Part shown: piece after piece, positions 16,382-24,180 of the stretch
Position numbering within the stretch: position 1 is the first letter of the stretch
How the letters are laid out: every line of letters begins with the position of its first letter
DNA from: Streptomyces sp. NBC_01210
Lineage (GTDB): Bacteria > Actinomycetota > Actinomycetes > Streptomycetales > Streptomycetaceae
Assembly: GCF_036010325.1 (NCBI RefSeq)
Contig: NZ_CP108549.1
Span: 4,340,001 to 4,404,000, forward strand
Direction: 5' to 3'
DNA: 64,000 bases
Notes under the pieces: generated by a model
Databases searched by the model: none
Told to the model about the DNA's origin: nothing
Seen by the model: the letters and a program-made list of their open reading frames with translations, nothing else
Translations under genes and position numbers: made by a program

Positions 16382-16954
16382 CTACTTGAAGAAAGCGATG
16401 CCGTCGTCCGGGAGGTCGCCGAGGTCCTTGGCCCACTCCTCGACCTGCTCCGGGGAGACGACCTTCTTCAGATGCGCCGACATGTACGGGCGCAGCGGGA
16501 CCTCCGGAGTGGCCTTCTCGCCCACCCACATCAGGTCGCTCTTCACATAACCGTAGAGCCGCTTGCCACCGGTGTACGGACCCGAGACCCCGGTGCGCGC
16601 GACCGCGTCCGTCACCAGGTCGATCTGCGGCTTCTGGTCGGCGAGCTCGCCGTACCAGATCTCGACGATGCCCTGGTCACGTGCCATGACGACCTCGACC
16701 TTGCGGTCGGAGTCGATGCGCCAGTAGCCGGTCTCGGACTCCAGCGGGCGGACCTTCTTGCCTTCGGCGTCGAGCACCCAGGTGTGCGAGATGTACTCGA
16801 GGAAGTCCCGGCCGTCGTGGCTGAAGGTGACTTCCTGGCCGAAGTTGCACTTCTCGGCGCCGGGGAAGTCGGAAACGCCCGCGCCCTCCCAGGTACCGAG
16901 GAGGAAGGCGAGGGGGACGAGGCCCGGGTTCAGGTCGGACGGAATCTCGATCAT
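16382..16954 (-). CDS. Nitrobindin-like heme-binding protein (DUF1794/FABP-like)
   Basis: A 190-residue beta-barrel protein. 'GTWEGAG' (20-26) is the conserved entry motif of the nitrobindin/THAP4-like family, and 'GKRLYGYVKSDLMWVGE' and 'YMSAHLKKV' (with the likely heme-ligand His) lie in the second half. Related proteins bind ferric heme and isomerise peroxynitrite to nitrate. It is cytosolic with no signal peptide. The neighbouring gene upstream encodes a 33-residue membrane peptide. I remember many streptomycetes having this order. Confidence 0.8.
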   Translation of the reverse strand: MIEIPSDLNPGLVPLAFLLGTWEGAGVSDFPGAEKCNFGQEVTFSHDGRDFLEYISHTWVLDAEGKKVRPLESETGYWRIDSDRKVEVVMARDQGIVEIWYGELADQKPQIDLVTDAVARTGVSGPYTGGKRLYGYVKSDLMWVGEKATPEVPLRPYMSAHLKKVVSPEQVEEWAKDLGDLPDDGIAFFK

Positions 16955-17009
16955 GAGCAGCTCTGGCGATCTGTAGAGATACGGAGGTGACGAGCGCGAG
17001 GGGCGCTGA

Positions 17010-17111
17010 CTAGCGCTGACCCTGGTACAGCTTCTTCACGGTCAGACCGGCGAAGGCGGCGACGCCGACGCAGACCAGGACCAGCAGGGCTTCGAAGAAT
17101 GCCTCAAGCAC
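17010..17111 (-). CDS. 33-residue single-pass membrane microprotein
   Basis: A GTG at 17111 preceded by GAGGAG at 8 bp opens a frame of 33 codons. The product has one hydrophobic helix, about residues 6-24 ('EALLVLVCVGVAAFAGL'), then the basic tail VKKLYQGQR. The strong ribosome-binding site and uninterrupted hydrophobic helix support a real gene that automated callers tend to miss. The function is unknown; it may be co-transcribed with nitrobindin 55 bp downstream. Confidence 0.65.
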   Translation of the reverse strand: MLEAFFEALLVLVCVGVAAFAGLTVKKLYQGQR

Positions 17112-17195
17112 GGGGTGCTCCTCGGATGTGCGGTGTGGGCGGTCAAGGGCCGGGTCCCCAGCCTAGTGGGTGGGACTACGGGCATCTCTGCGAGG

Positions 17196-18116
17196 TCAGC
17201 CAAGCAGCTGATTCTGCAGGACCACCGTCTGGTGGAAGGGGACGGCCAAGGCCTTGCCCTTCCGGGACTGGATGATCAGCGCCACCGTGTCGCCCGCGGT
17301 GATGTATGCGTGCCGGACATGCACCGACCCCGGTTGTGACTCGTCGTACACATAGCGTTCGGTGGAGGGGACGACCGCCTGGGACGGGTACGTCTCGTCG
17401 ACCGGAGCGACCTGGTCCACCCCGTTCAGCTGTGCGACCGCCTCCGGCTCCCCGCCCAGATGCTCCGAGAAGAACTCGTCGGCGAACGTGGCCGAGTGGA
17501 AGCGCAGCAGATAGATCCGGGTGCTGGTGGAGTCGGCCGTGGTCCAGCCATGCGCCACGACGTGCCGCAGCCCGCCGTCGGCGAGGTCCTGGCCCAGGTT
17601 CTCCCGCAGGCCCTCGGGGAATTCACCGAGGAACCTGCCGACCGGCACCCGCTGCCCCTGGCCCTGGAGCTTCTTGTCGGGCCGCGCGCCCGCGGGCGCC
17701 GGGAGCAGCAGCGCGCTCAGGTCCGCGTAGTGGACGTGCCCCGGGTTCGTCCGGTCGAACGGATCCACCGCACCGGCCGGCAACACCGGCTTCTCCAGCT
17801 CCGGATACGCCCAGCGGCCGTCGCTCCGGGTGGAGAGCCCGGGAACATCGGTGCGCCGCTGCTCCGTGATGCCGTATGCGACGGCCACACCGAACGAGGC
17901 GAAGGCCAGTACTGCCGCCGAGGAGCGCAGCGCGGTCCGCAGGCGGCGTCGGCAAGACGGGACAGCAGGCGCCGGATCCTCCGGCGGGAAGCCGCCCTCG
18001 GCCTGTGACGCGATCAGATGCACCTCGTGCACGTCGTGCAGCTCCTGTACGTCGTGCACGTTGTGCAGGTCCTGTACGTCGTGCACCTCGGGTGCCGTAT
18101 GCGTTTCGTCGGTCAC
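17196..18116 (-). CDS. Single-pass membrane protein, third of three related genes
   Basis: 306 residues. The N-terminal ~35 residues are a His/Asp/Val-rich cytoplasmic repeat (VHDVQDL, VHDVQEL, VHEVH) encoded by near-identical DNA units. A TM helix follows at about 62-80 and then an extracytoplasmic domain. The GTG overlaps the upstream stop as GTGA. The C-terminus ('YITAGDTVALIIQ...LQNQLLG') resembles the ends of the two upstream proteins, so the three are probably diverged paralogues. The repeat could bind metal; that is inference. No known family recognised. Confidence 0.7.
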   Translation of the reverse strand: MTDETHTAPEVHDVQDLHNVHDVQELHDVHEVHLIASQAEGGFPPEDPAPAVPSCRRRLRTALRSSAAVLAFASFGVAVAYGITEQRRTDVPGLSTRSDGRWAYPELEKPVLPAGAVDPFDRTNPGHVHYADLSALLLPAPAGARPDKKLQGQGQRVPVGRFLGEFPEGLRENLGQDLADGGLRHVVAHGWTTADSTSTRIYLLRFHSATFADEFFSEHLGGEPEAVAQLNGVDQVAPVDETYPSQAVVPSTERYVYDESQPGSVHVRHAYITAGDTVALIIQSRKGKALAVPFHQTVVLQNQLLG

Positions 18117-18904
18117 ACGGACTCCCCAGGAGATTTCAGACGGTCCAGCTGAAGCCGCAGGAGCTCGGCGGCCGCCGCGGTGTCCAGCGGCTTGGGGCCG
18201 TACGCGGTCACATTCACCAGCACGTCGCCCTCGTAGGCGCTGCAGAACATCGCGTCGAAGTTTTTCGATGCGCTCTTGGGCAGCAGGAAGCACTTGGCGT
18301 TCTTGAAGTCGGGGACCGCCGGTCCCTTGCGGAAGATGCCGAGCGCGTCCGCGACCTCGGACTGGAACCGAGCCAGCTTCCGGCCGTCCTTGGCATTGTC
18401 GATCTGCGCGAGCTGCATCTCGACGATCAGGTGATGGTCGACGGACACATAGCTGCGCATCGCGAGGCCCTGCAACCGCAGCTTGTCGATCGCCTTGCTG
18501 CGCGCCTTGCGCTGGGCGGACGGCAGGCTGCGCGTGCCCTCCTTGAACGTGACGATCGCCTGCTTCCTGCCGAGGACCGTGTTGTTGCCCACGCCGTCGA
18601 CGTCCGGCCCCAGCTCGTACGCGTACGGCACCGGCGGCAGCTTGGCGGCAAGCCCCATGGGCTCGGCCGCCGGGTTCTCCGGCCGCTGCGGGGGCTCGGC
18701 CCAGACGACGGTGGGCGCGGTGCGGTCGGCGTTGCCGAGCCGGTCGAGCGCGAGGACACCGAGGCCGGCGACGGCCGCGAGGGCGAGAACTCCCGACATC
18801 GCGACGACCGTCCTGCGGTTCGGGCGACGCGGCTCCTTGAGCGTGCCGAGGATCTCGGGGACGGGCGCCCGGAACTCCGGGGTGGTGGTCGGCTGATCAC
18901 TCAC
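18113..18904 (-). CDS. Single-pass membrane protein, second of three related genes
   Basis: 263 residues. A short cytoplasmic N-terminus ending in RRPNRR is followed by one TM helix ('TVVAMSGVLALAAVAGLGVLAL', about residues 32-53) and a ~200-residue external domain. That domain has 'GRKQAIVTFKEG' and a C-terminal 'YEGDVLVNVTAYG' plus helix. It overlaps both neighbours by 4 bp (GTGA), so all three are translationally coupled. Two Cys in the external domain may pair. The function is unknown. Confidence 0.7.
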   Translation of the reverse strand: MSDQPTTTPEFRAPVPEILGTLKEPRRPNRRTVVAMSGVLALAAVAGLGVLALDRLGNADRTAPTVVWAEPPQRPENPAAEPMGLAAKLPPVPYAYELGPDVDGVGNNTVLGRKQAIVTFKEGTRSLPSAQRKARSKAIDKLRLQGLAMRSYVSVDHHLIVEMQLAQIDNAKDGRKLARFQSEVADALGIFRKGPAVPDFKNAKCFLLPKSASKNFDAMFCSAYEGDVLVNVTAYGPKPLDTAAAAELLRLQLDRLKSPGESV

Positions 18905-19686
18905 AGGCGCCCCAGTTGCTGCTCGGCAAGGGCCGTCACGGCCTTCTCGGAGACCTTGCGAGTGTTGTTGATGTACCAGATCTCCATGGCGACATCGCCG
19001 CGGTAGGCGATGGCCCGGGCCTGGTACAACGGCTCATAGCCGGCTTCGCGATGCGGCTCGTTGTAGACGTAGACCCGTCCGTTGCCACTGCCGGCGATCA
19101 GTTCGCCGGCGTTTCCGGCGAACTCCTGTCGGGGCATATAGGCCTGCTGGCCCCGGGCCCACTCGGCGGCCGCGGTCCTGGTCTCGTCCCGGAACTGGAG
19201 CAGGTTGACCGTGACGAAGACCTCGCCGCGCTGCTCCCAGGTGGTCGTCGCGATCCGGCGGATCTCGGACTCGACCAGGTCGGTGAACGACTCGTCGGGC
19301 TCGTTGTAGCCGTCGGCGAAGGACATGACGCTCGTCCAGCCCTCGGACATCGCCTTGCTCGCTTGCGCGCCCTTCGGCTTTTTGACCAGCAACTTGCGCA
19401 GATCGCCGTCCGTCTTGTGTCGGCGGTTCGCGCTGATGGTCAGCGGTGTGGTGTCCGGTCCCGCCGGGACCGTCTTCGGTGTCCGCAGCTCCGGCTGGGA
19501 CAGCGGCGACAGCGGCGTCGGCCGGCGGTCGTACTGCACGGCATAGCCGGTGACCGTGCCGGCGAGCACGCCCAGCACGGCGGCCCCGGCGACGATCAGC
19601 GCCGTCCGGCCCCATCGGTGCGGAGCCGGTGCCTCGGGGACATCGTGCTCACCCCGAGGTTTCTCGTGGTCCTCCTGTATTTGCAC
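18901..19686 (-). CDS. Single-pass membrane protein, first of three related genes
   Basis: 261 residues. The cytoplasmic N-terminus is charged, a TM helix lies at about residues 27-48 ('TALIVAGAAVLGVLAGTVTGY'), and the external domain ends in 'YRGDVAMEIWYINNTRKVSEKAV...EQQLGRL'. The last segment, beta-strand GDV then a helix with LxxQL, recurs in the two downstream genes. The start (GTG 19686) is uncertain because the only strong SD-like sequence (AGGAGG) lies inside the frame. The envelope role is unknown. Confidence 0.65.
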   Translation of the reverse strand: MQIQEDHEKPRGEHDVPEAPAPHRWGRTALIVAGAAVLGVLAGTVTGYAVQYDRRPTPLSPLSQPELRTPKTVPAGPDTTPLTISANRRHKTDGDLRKLLVKKPKGAQASKAMSEGWTSVMSFADGYNEPDESFTDLVESEIRRIATTTWEQRGEVFVTVNLLQFRDETRTAAAEWARGQQAYMPRQEFAGNAGELIAGSGNGRVYVYNEPHREAGYEPLYQARAIAYRGDVAMEIWYINNTRKVSEKAVTALAEQQLGRL

Positions 19687-19732
19687 ACCCAGCAGACCAA
19701 CGATGGCGGAACGAGGTTGTGGCCACGACCAT

Positions 19733-19738
19733 TACAGT
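19733..19738 (+). promoter_or_regulatory. -10 box of a leaderless transcript for the DsrE-like gene
   Basis: TACAGT is followed by 7 bp and then the ATG at 19746 without an SD sequence, the usual geometry of streptomycete leaderless mRNAs. Confidence 0.5.
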
Positions 19739-19745
19739 TCGGTAC

Positions 19746-20108
19746 ATGGCGAAGAAGCTCGTGATCAAGGTGACCGCCGGGGCCGATGCGCCCGAGCGCT
19801 GCTCGCAGGCCTTCACGGTGGCGGCCGTCGCCGCGGCCAGCGGTGTGGAGGTCTCGCTCTGGCTGACCGGTGAGTCCGCGTGGTTCGCGCTGCCGGGGCG
19901 CGCGGCCGAGTTCGAACTGCCGCATGCGGCGCCGCTGCCGGATCTGATCGAGTCGATCCAGGCGGCCGGGCAGATCACGCTCTGCACGCAGTGCGCGGTC
20001 CGTCGGGACATCGCGGAGAAGGATGTGCTCGACGGCGTACGGATCGCGGGCGCGCAGGTCTTCGTCAGCGAGATCATGCCGGACGACGTTCAGGCGCTCG
20101 TCTACTGA
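19746..20108 (+). CDS. DsrE/DsrF-family protein
   Basis: A 120-residue alpha/beta protein of the DsrE-like sulfur-relay superfamily. It has 'LVIKVTAGADAPERCSQAFTVAAVA' at the start and 'LCTQCAVRRDIA' at ~82-93, whose CxxC-like Cys pair could carry sulfur. The C-terminus 'VFVSEIMPDDVQALVY' is typical. It sits between the membrane triad and genes for sulfur transfer at 20.5-21.9 kb, which fits a sulfur-related role, but this is inference from family and context. Confidence 0.75.
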   Translation: MAKKLVIKVTAGADAPERCSQAFTVAAVAAASGVEVSLWLTGESAWFALPGRAAEFELPHAAPLPDLIESIQAAGQITLCTQCAVRRDIAEKDVLDGVRIAGAQVFVSEIMPDDVQALVY

Positions 20109-20155
20109 CGTCCAGGCGCTCGTCTACTAGGGGACTCGCCCGTCAGCTGCACGGC

Positions 20156-20419
20156 TTACTGCGACCGGCGCTTCTTGCCGTCCAGCTCGTCCCACCACTC
20201 GTCGGACTTCGGGTCCCCTGACGGGTCGTCCCACCAGCGGTCCTCGGGGCCGCGCGCGTTGGCGAACATCGCGGCGAGCGGCGGGATGACCATGGCGACG
20301 ACGCACATGCCGACGGCGACGGGGATCGACCAGAGACGCACGACGGCCCACGCGGAGACGAAGAGGAAGACGCATCCGCCCATCAGCAGGAAGTAACCAC
20401 GCCGGCGTCGCGCGTACAT
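20156..20419 (-). CDS. DUF3099-type small membrane protein
   Basis: 87 residues from ATG 20419. A basic start (MYARRRRGYF) leads into two adjacent TM helices (~9-30 and ~34-53), and the C-terminal tail is charged and Trp-rich ('RWWDDPSGDP', 'DEWWDELDGKKRR'). This is the layout of actinobacterial DUF3099 proteins. Function unknown. The longer frame upstream to 20731 has no conserved features and is rejected. Confidence 0.7.
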   Translation of the reverse strand: MYARRRRGYFLLMGGCVFLFVSAWAVVRLWSIPVAVGMCVVAMVIPPLAAMFANARGPEDRWWDDPSGDPKSDEWWDELDGKKRRSQ

Positions 20420-20522
20420 ACCTCCAGCGTACGACCGGCGACGCGGACGACCGAAGGGCCGCACCCCGATCAGGAAGCGTCCAACCCCCTGGGGTGCGGC
20501 CCTTCGGCCAGTACGTGATGAA

Positions 20523-20810
20523 TCAGACCGCGATCGCGACCTCGGCGAGGCCACCGGTCTGCGCGACGACCGTACGGTCCGCCGTGCCACCCGGGACGAG
20601 CGCGCGCACCGTCCACGTGCCCTCGGCCGCGTAGAAGCGGAACTGTCCGGTCGCCGAGGTCGGGACCTCGGCGGTGAATTCGCCCGTCGAGTCCAGCAGG
20701 CGGACGTATCCGGTGACGGGCTCGCCGTCACGCGTCACGCTGCCCTGGATGGTCGTCTCACCGGGCTTGATCGTCGAAGCGTCGGGGCCGCCGGCCTTTG
20801 CTCCACACAT
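20523..20810 (-). CDS. sseC: DUF1416/SseC-like protein of the sulfurtransferase operon
   Basis: A 95-residue protein starting MCGAKAGG, with a carboxypeptidase-regulatory-like beta fold ('TTIQGSVTRDGEPVTGYVRLLD', 'FRFYAAEGTWTVRAL'). In mycobacteria the homologue sseC is likewise paired with a thiosulfate sulfurtransferase (cysA/sseA); its exact function is not settled. The start codon is 32 bp downstream of the sulfurtransferase stop, so they form one operon. The N-terminal Cys2 is conserved in the family. Confidence 0.8.
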   Translation of the reverse strand: MCGAKAGGPDASTIKPGETTIQGSVTRDGEPVTGYVRLLDSTGEFTAEVPTSATGQFRFYAAEGTWTVRALVPGGTADRTVVAQTGGLAEVAIAV

Positions 20811-20842
20811 AGGGTCGTCCTTCGGGGGTCGGGAGGAGGGGT

Positions 20843-21688
20843 TTACTTGCCGGCGCCGAGCTCGATCGGCACGCCGACCAAGGAGCCGTACTCGGTCCAC
20901 GAGCCGTCGTAGTTCTTGACGTTGGGCTGGTCGAGCAGCTCGTGCAGCACGAACCAGGTGAGCGAGGAACGCTCACCGATGCGGCACAGGGCGATGGTGT
21001 CCTTCGCGAGGTCGACGTCCTCGTCCTCGTAGAGCGCCTTGAGCTCGTCGTCGGACTTGAAGGTGCCGTCGTCGTTGGCGTTCTTCGACCACGGAATGTT
21101 GCGGGAGGTCGGGATGTGGCCCGCCTTCTGCGACTGTTCCTGCGGGAGGTGGGCCGGGGCGAGGAGCTTGCCCGAGAACTCGTCGGGCGAGCGGACGTCG
21201 ACCAGGTTCAGCTTGCCGATCGAGGCGATGACCTCGTCGCGGAAGGCGCGGATCGAGGTGTCCTGGGGCTTGGCCTTGTACTCGGTGGCCGGGCGGCTGG
21301 GGACCTCGGAGCCGTCGACCAGGTCGCGGGAGTCGAGCTCCCACTTCTTGCGGCCGCCGTCGAGGAGCTTGACGCTGTCGTGACCGTAGAGCTTGAAGTA
21401 CCAGTAGGCGTACGAGGCGAACCAGTTGTTGTTGCCGCCGTAGAGAACGACGGTGTCGTCGTTGGCGATGCCCTTCGCCGACAGGAGCTTGTCGAAGCCC
21501 TCCTGGTCGACGAAGTCGCGGCGGACCGGGTCCTGGAGGTCGCTCTTCCAGTCGATCCGTACGGCGTTCTTGATGTGGTTCTTGTCGTACGCGGAGGTGT
21601 CCTCGTCGACCTCGACGATGACGACCTTCGGGTCCTCGATGTGGGCCTCGACCCAGTCGGCGTCTACCAGGACGTCGCTGCGGCTCAT
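20843..21688 (-). CDS. Thiosulfate sulfurtransferase (rhodanese, CysA/SseA type)
   Basis: 281 residues with two rhodanese domains. The N-terminal one is non-catalytic; the C-terminal active loop is 'ALCRIGERSS', whose Cys carries the persulfide. The 'CRIGERSS' loop is that of actinobacterial CysA2-type enzymes, which transfer sulfane sulfur. The ATG at 21688 has GGAGGAG-like sequence upstream. A 26-codon leader peptide and hairpin precede it, suggesting attenuation. Confidence 0.9.
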   Translation of the reverse strand: MSRSDVLVDADWVEAHIEDPKVVIVEVDEDTSAYDKNHIKNAVRIDWKSDLQDPVRRDFVDQEGFDKLLSAKGIANDDTVVLYGGNNNWFASYAYWYFKLYGHDSVKLLDGGRKKWELDSRDLVDGSEVPSRPATEYKAKPQDTSIRAFRDEVIASIGKLNLVDVRSPDEFSGKLLAPAHLPQEQSQKAGHIPTSRNIPWSKNANDDGTFKSDDELKALYEDEDVDLAKDTIALCRIGERSSLTWFVLHELLDQPNVKNYDGSWTEYGSLVGVPIELGAGK

Positions 21689-21810
21689 GCTCTTTCTCCT
21701 CCGGGGCAGTGTGCGGCGGGTGGTGCGAAGAGGGGTGCGCGGGTACGCGGAACGAACGGCGTACGTACACGGGGGTGGCCCTGACAACGGTCAAAGGGCC
21801 CGGGGGATAC

Positions 21811-21825
21811 GGGAGCCGGGCTCCC
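21811..21825 (-). terminator. Hairpin after the leader peptide, possible attenuator
   Basis: GGGAGC-CGG-GCTCCC forms a 6-bp stem 3 bp after the leader-peptide stop on the minus-strand transcript and 122 bp before the sulfurtransferase start. There is no U-run, so it may act in anti-termination or mRNA folding rather than as a simple terminator. Confidence 0.4.
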
Positions 21826-21827
21826 GC

Positions 21828-21908
21828 TCAGAAAGTGCGACAGAGCATGGCGGCGACGCGGCACAGGTCTACTGCCCGCCGCTTCGTGAGGTCCGCCTGT
21901 CGCTTCAT
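21828..21908 (-). CDS. 26-residue Cys-containing leader peptide of the sulfurtransferase operon
   Basis: The frame reads MKRQADLTKRRAVDLCRVAA then MLCRTF and stop. The two Cys, spaced seven apart inside 'DLCRVAAMLCRT', match a class of streptomycete putative leader peptides I remember upstream of sulfur-metabolism genes. A promoter ends 7 bp before its ATG, so it is the first translated element of the operon. Ribosome stalling at the Cys codons would let cysteine supply tune expression of the sulfurtransferase and DUF1416 genes. Confidence 0.75.
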   Translation of the reverse strand: MKRQADLTKRRAVDLCRVAAMLCRTF

Positions 21909-21915
21909 GGGTCCG

Positions 21916-21945
21916 ATCGTAGGGACGAATCCGCCGCGATGTCAC
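21916..21945 (-). promoter_or_regulatory. Promoter of the leader peptide-sulfurtransferase operon
   Basis: Minus strand: GTGACA (21940-21945) and TACGAT (21916-21921) are separated by 18 bp (or TGACAT with 17). The -10 box is 7 bp before the leader-peptide ATG, which implies a leaderless transcript. The boxes fit a HrdB-type housekeeping promoter. Confidence 0.6.
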
Positions 21946-22124
21946 CGGTGTGTCGAATACTGAGACGCGATCATCCACTATGCGGGACGAGTGCCCCGTG
22001 GCCGGTCTCCGCCCGGCCGACACGGCCGTGTGCGCGCTCATTCCTTCTACCCACCGGACACGGCCGTCTCACCATGCGGCCGGGGAGACGAGCGGACGGC
22101 GAATCCTGCCCCTCCCCGCCCCTT

Positions 22125-22186
22125 CCCGTTTCTCTCCTCAAGCGCCGGCGGGCCGCCTTTCAGCAAGCCCCGGACGGGCTGAATTC
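22125..22186. repeat. Dispersed intergenic element downstream of the LmeA-like gene
   Basis: The stretch contains CTCAAGCGCCGGCGGGCC and CCCGGACGGGCTGAATTC. These resemble a short element I remember between many Streptomyces genes ('CAGCCCGTCCGG...' with 'GCCGGCG...TTGAGG'). It may serve as a transcription end. The assignment is from memory, not from a search. Confidence 0.4.
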
Positions 22187-22936
22187 TCAGCCCGCCAGCG
22201 ACACGTTCCTGCCCGTGCCCGAGAACTGCAGTCCGCCGTCCGCCGCCCGGACCTTGTCCAGCTTGATGCTCGACGGCATCCCGGCGATCTTCAGGTCGTA
22301 GTCGATGGCCTTGCGGAGCTTCTCGTCGAAGCCCGGCACCGGCAGCTTCGGCAGCGACTCGGCCCGCAGCTGGACCGTGTCGCCGCCCTTGAGCACGACG
22401 GTGCTGTACGTGGTGACCATGCGGCCCGCGAGCAGGCCCTTGAAGGCGCCCGGCACCCGGATGCCGGCTCCGTCGAGCAGGTCGGTGAGCGGTCCCGTGA
22501 CCTTGACCTGGCCCTTGGCTGCCCGGTCGGCGCCGGCGTAGGTGACGGTGGCGCCCTTGGGCGCGGCCTTCGTCAGATCGGCGTAGGAGATCCGGGCGGA
22601 ACCGTCGGCCCGGTCGGCGACGGCGGAGGAGAAGGAGCTGTCGATCTTCACGTTGCGCAGCTCGGCCTTGACCTCGGTGACATTGACCGAGTGGCCGCCC
22701 GCGGTGGCGGTGATGCCGGCGAGGCTGACGTCGACCTCGTCGAGTTCCTTGCCCATGACCTGGGTGAGGAAGGGGAAGCCCTTGATGGAGATCTCCGGCG
22801 TCGAGCTCAGCCCCTGGTTGCTCTTGATCTTGTCGGCTGCCTCCGACTCGGCCAGGTTCACGGCGATCCGGTCCGCGGCGACGAAGATGCCGCCGAGGAT
22901 CACGGCGATGATCAGCAGTATTCGCAGTGCGCGCAT
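22187..22936 (-). CDS. LmeA-family lipid-binding envelope protein (DUF2993)
   Basis: 249 residues. An N-terminal signal anchor ('LRILLIIAVILGGIFVAA') is followed by a repeat-like beta-rich domain beginning 'INLAESEAADKIKSNQGLS'-style sequence and 'ISIKGFPFLTQVMGKELDEV', the core signature of DUF2993. The mycobacterial member LmeA binds phospholipids and supports lipomannan elongation. Here an envelope lipid-binding role is likely. The ATG at 22936 is chosen because the hydrophobic anchor starts there. Confidence 0.8.
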   Translation of the reverse strand: MRALRILLIIAVILGGIFVAADRIAVNLAESEAADKIKSNQGLSSTPEISIKGFPFLTQVMGKELDEVDVSLAGITATAGGHSVNVTEVKAELRNVKIDSSFSSAVADRADGSARISYADLTKAAPKGATVTYAGADRAAKGQVKVTGPLTDLLDGAGIRVPGAFKGLLAGRMVTTYSTVVLKGGDTVQLRAESLPKLPVPGFDEKLRKAIDYDLKIAGMPSSIKLDKVRAADGGLQFSGTGRNVSLAG

Positions 22937-23057
22937 TGCTCGGTGTCCCCCACCTTGGTCTGTCCGGCCCCCCGTGACGCCCGCGAGCCTAAACGAATCC
23001 GGACGACGACCTCTGTCCAATGATCGACGAGTGACGCCCGTCATTGGTTCCTGGGGG

Positions 23058-24170
23058 TCACACGAGCGCGCGGCCGATCAGATAGACCGCAGGGGCAGCG
23101 GCGGTCAGCGGCAGGGCCACGCCCGCCGTCATATGGACGAAGCGGGACGGGTAGTCGTAGCTCGCCACCCGCAGGCCGACCAGCGCGCAGACACCCGCGG
23201 CGAGACCCAGCAGCGCACCCGCGGAGCCGATGTCGGTCAGACCGCCGGCCGCGATGCCCGCACCGGCCGCGGCCAGCAGCGACAGGACGACGGAGGCGAG
23301 GCCGGGCAGCGGCAGCGCGCGGACCAGGACGGCCACGGCGACCGCGATCCCGCCCACCACCACGGCGTCGTCCGCGGCCGCGAGATGCCCGGCCGCGAGG
23401 ATCGTCAGCGCGGCCGACGCGACGGTCGCCATCAGTCCGTACATCCGCTCGTCGGCGTCCGCGTGGCTGCGCAGCTGCAGCACGAGGGTGAGCAGCACCC
23501 AGACACCGAGCGTGCCGATGATCGCGGCGGGCGCGTTCTCCCGGCCGACGCCGAGCAGTACGGCGTCGGCGGCGAGGCCGCCCGCGAAGGCGAGCGCGAT
23601 GCCCTGCCGGGCGGGCCACATGCCGTTGAGCCGGAACCATCCGGCCGCGGTGACGGCCTGCAGCAGCACGAGCGGTACGAGCAGAGCGTACGAGCCGATG
23701 GCCGCGCCGCCGGCGAGCAGCAGTCCGAGGACGGCGGTCAGCCCGGCGGGCTGCATGCCCGGCGCGATGATCGGCGAACGGCCCTCGGCGCGGGCGCGCT
23801 GGGCGTCGGTGATCCGGGCGTTCCCGACGGTGGTGGGGGCGCTGTACCCGGCACTGCCGGTCGCGGCGGCGCCTGTCGCAGCCAGGCCGACGGCTGCGGT
23901 CGGCGGCTCGTACGCGGCGGGCGCCGGCTCCGGCGCCGGTGCCGGTGCCTCGGGCGGCAGGGGGTACGCGCCCTGCGGCGGCAGATACACGGCGTCGGCC
24001 GCGGCGGCGGACTGCGCGGGCCGCACGGTCGGCTGGTACTGCGTGTCCCAGGTCTCGGCCTCCCACGTCTGTGCCGCGCCTGGGTCGTGGAACGGCTGCT
24101 GGTAGGGCTGCTGATACGGCTCCTGGTACGGCTGCTGCTGTTCGTACGGATACTGCTGATCGCTGCTCAT
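23058..24170 (-). CDS. Multi-pass membrane protein with Q/P/Y-rich N-terminus
   Basis: 370 residues. The first ~45 residues are low-complexity, with repeats of PYQQ/PYQE, and ~80 further residues are Pro/Ala-rich. About eight TM helices then fill residues ~150-370. No transporter motif is recognised. The start (ATG 24170) is set by the onset of the Gln-rich tail; the next gene upstream, MoaD-like, ends 10 bp before, suggesting an operon. A Pro/Gln tail of this kind is common on streptomycete membrane proteins and may mediate protein contacts. Confidence 0.7.
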   Translation of the reverse strand: MSSDQQYPYEQQQPYQEPYQQPYQQPFHDPGAAQTWEAETWDTQYQPTVRPAQSAAAADAVYLPPQGAYPLPPEAPAPAPEPAPAAYEPPTAAVGLAATGAAATGSAGYSAPTTVGNARITDAQRARAEGRSPIIAPGMQPAGLTAVLGLLLAGGAAIGSYALLVPLVLLQAVTAAGWFRLNGMWPARQGIALAFAGGLAADAVLLGVGRENAPAAIIGTLGVWVLLTLVLQLRSHADADERMYGLMATVASAALTILAAGHLAAADDAVVVGGIAVAVAVLVRALPLPGLASVVLSLLAAAGAGIAAGGLTDIGSAGALLGLAAGVCALVGLRVASYDYPSRFVHMTAGVALPLTAAAPAVYLIGRALV

Positions 24171-24180
24171 GTTGTGCGGT

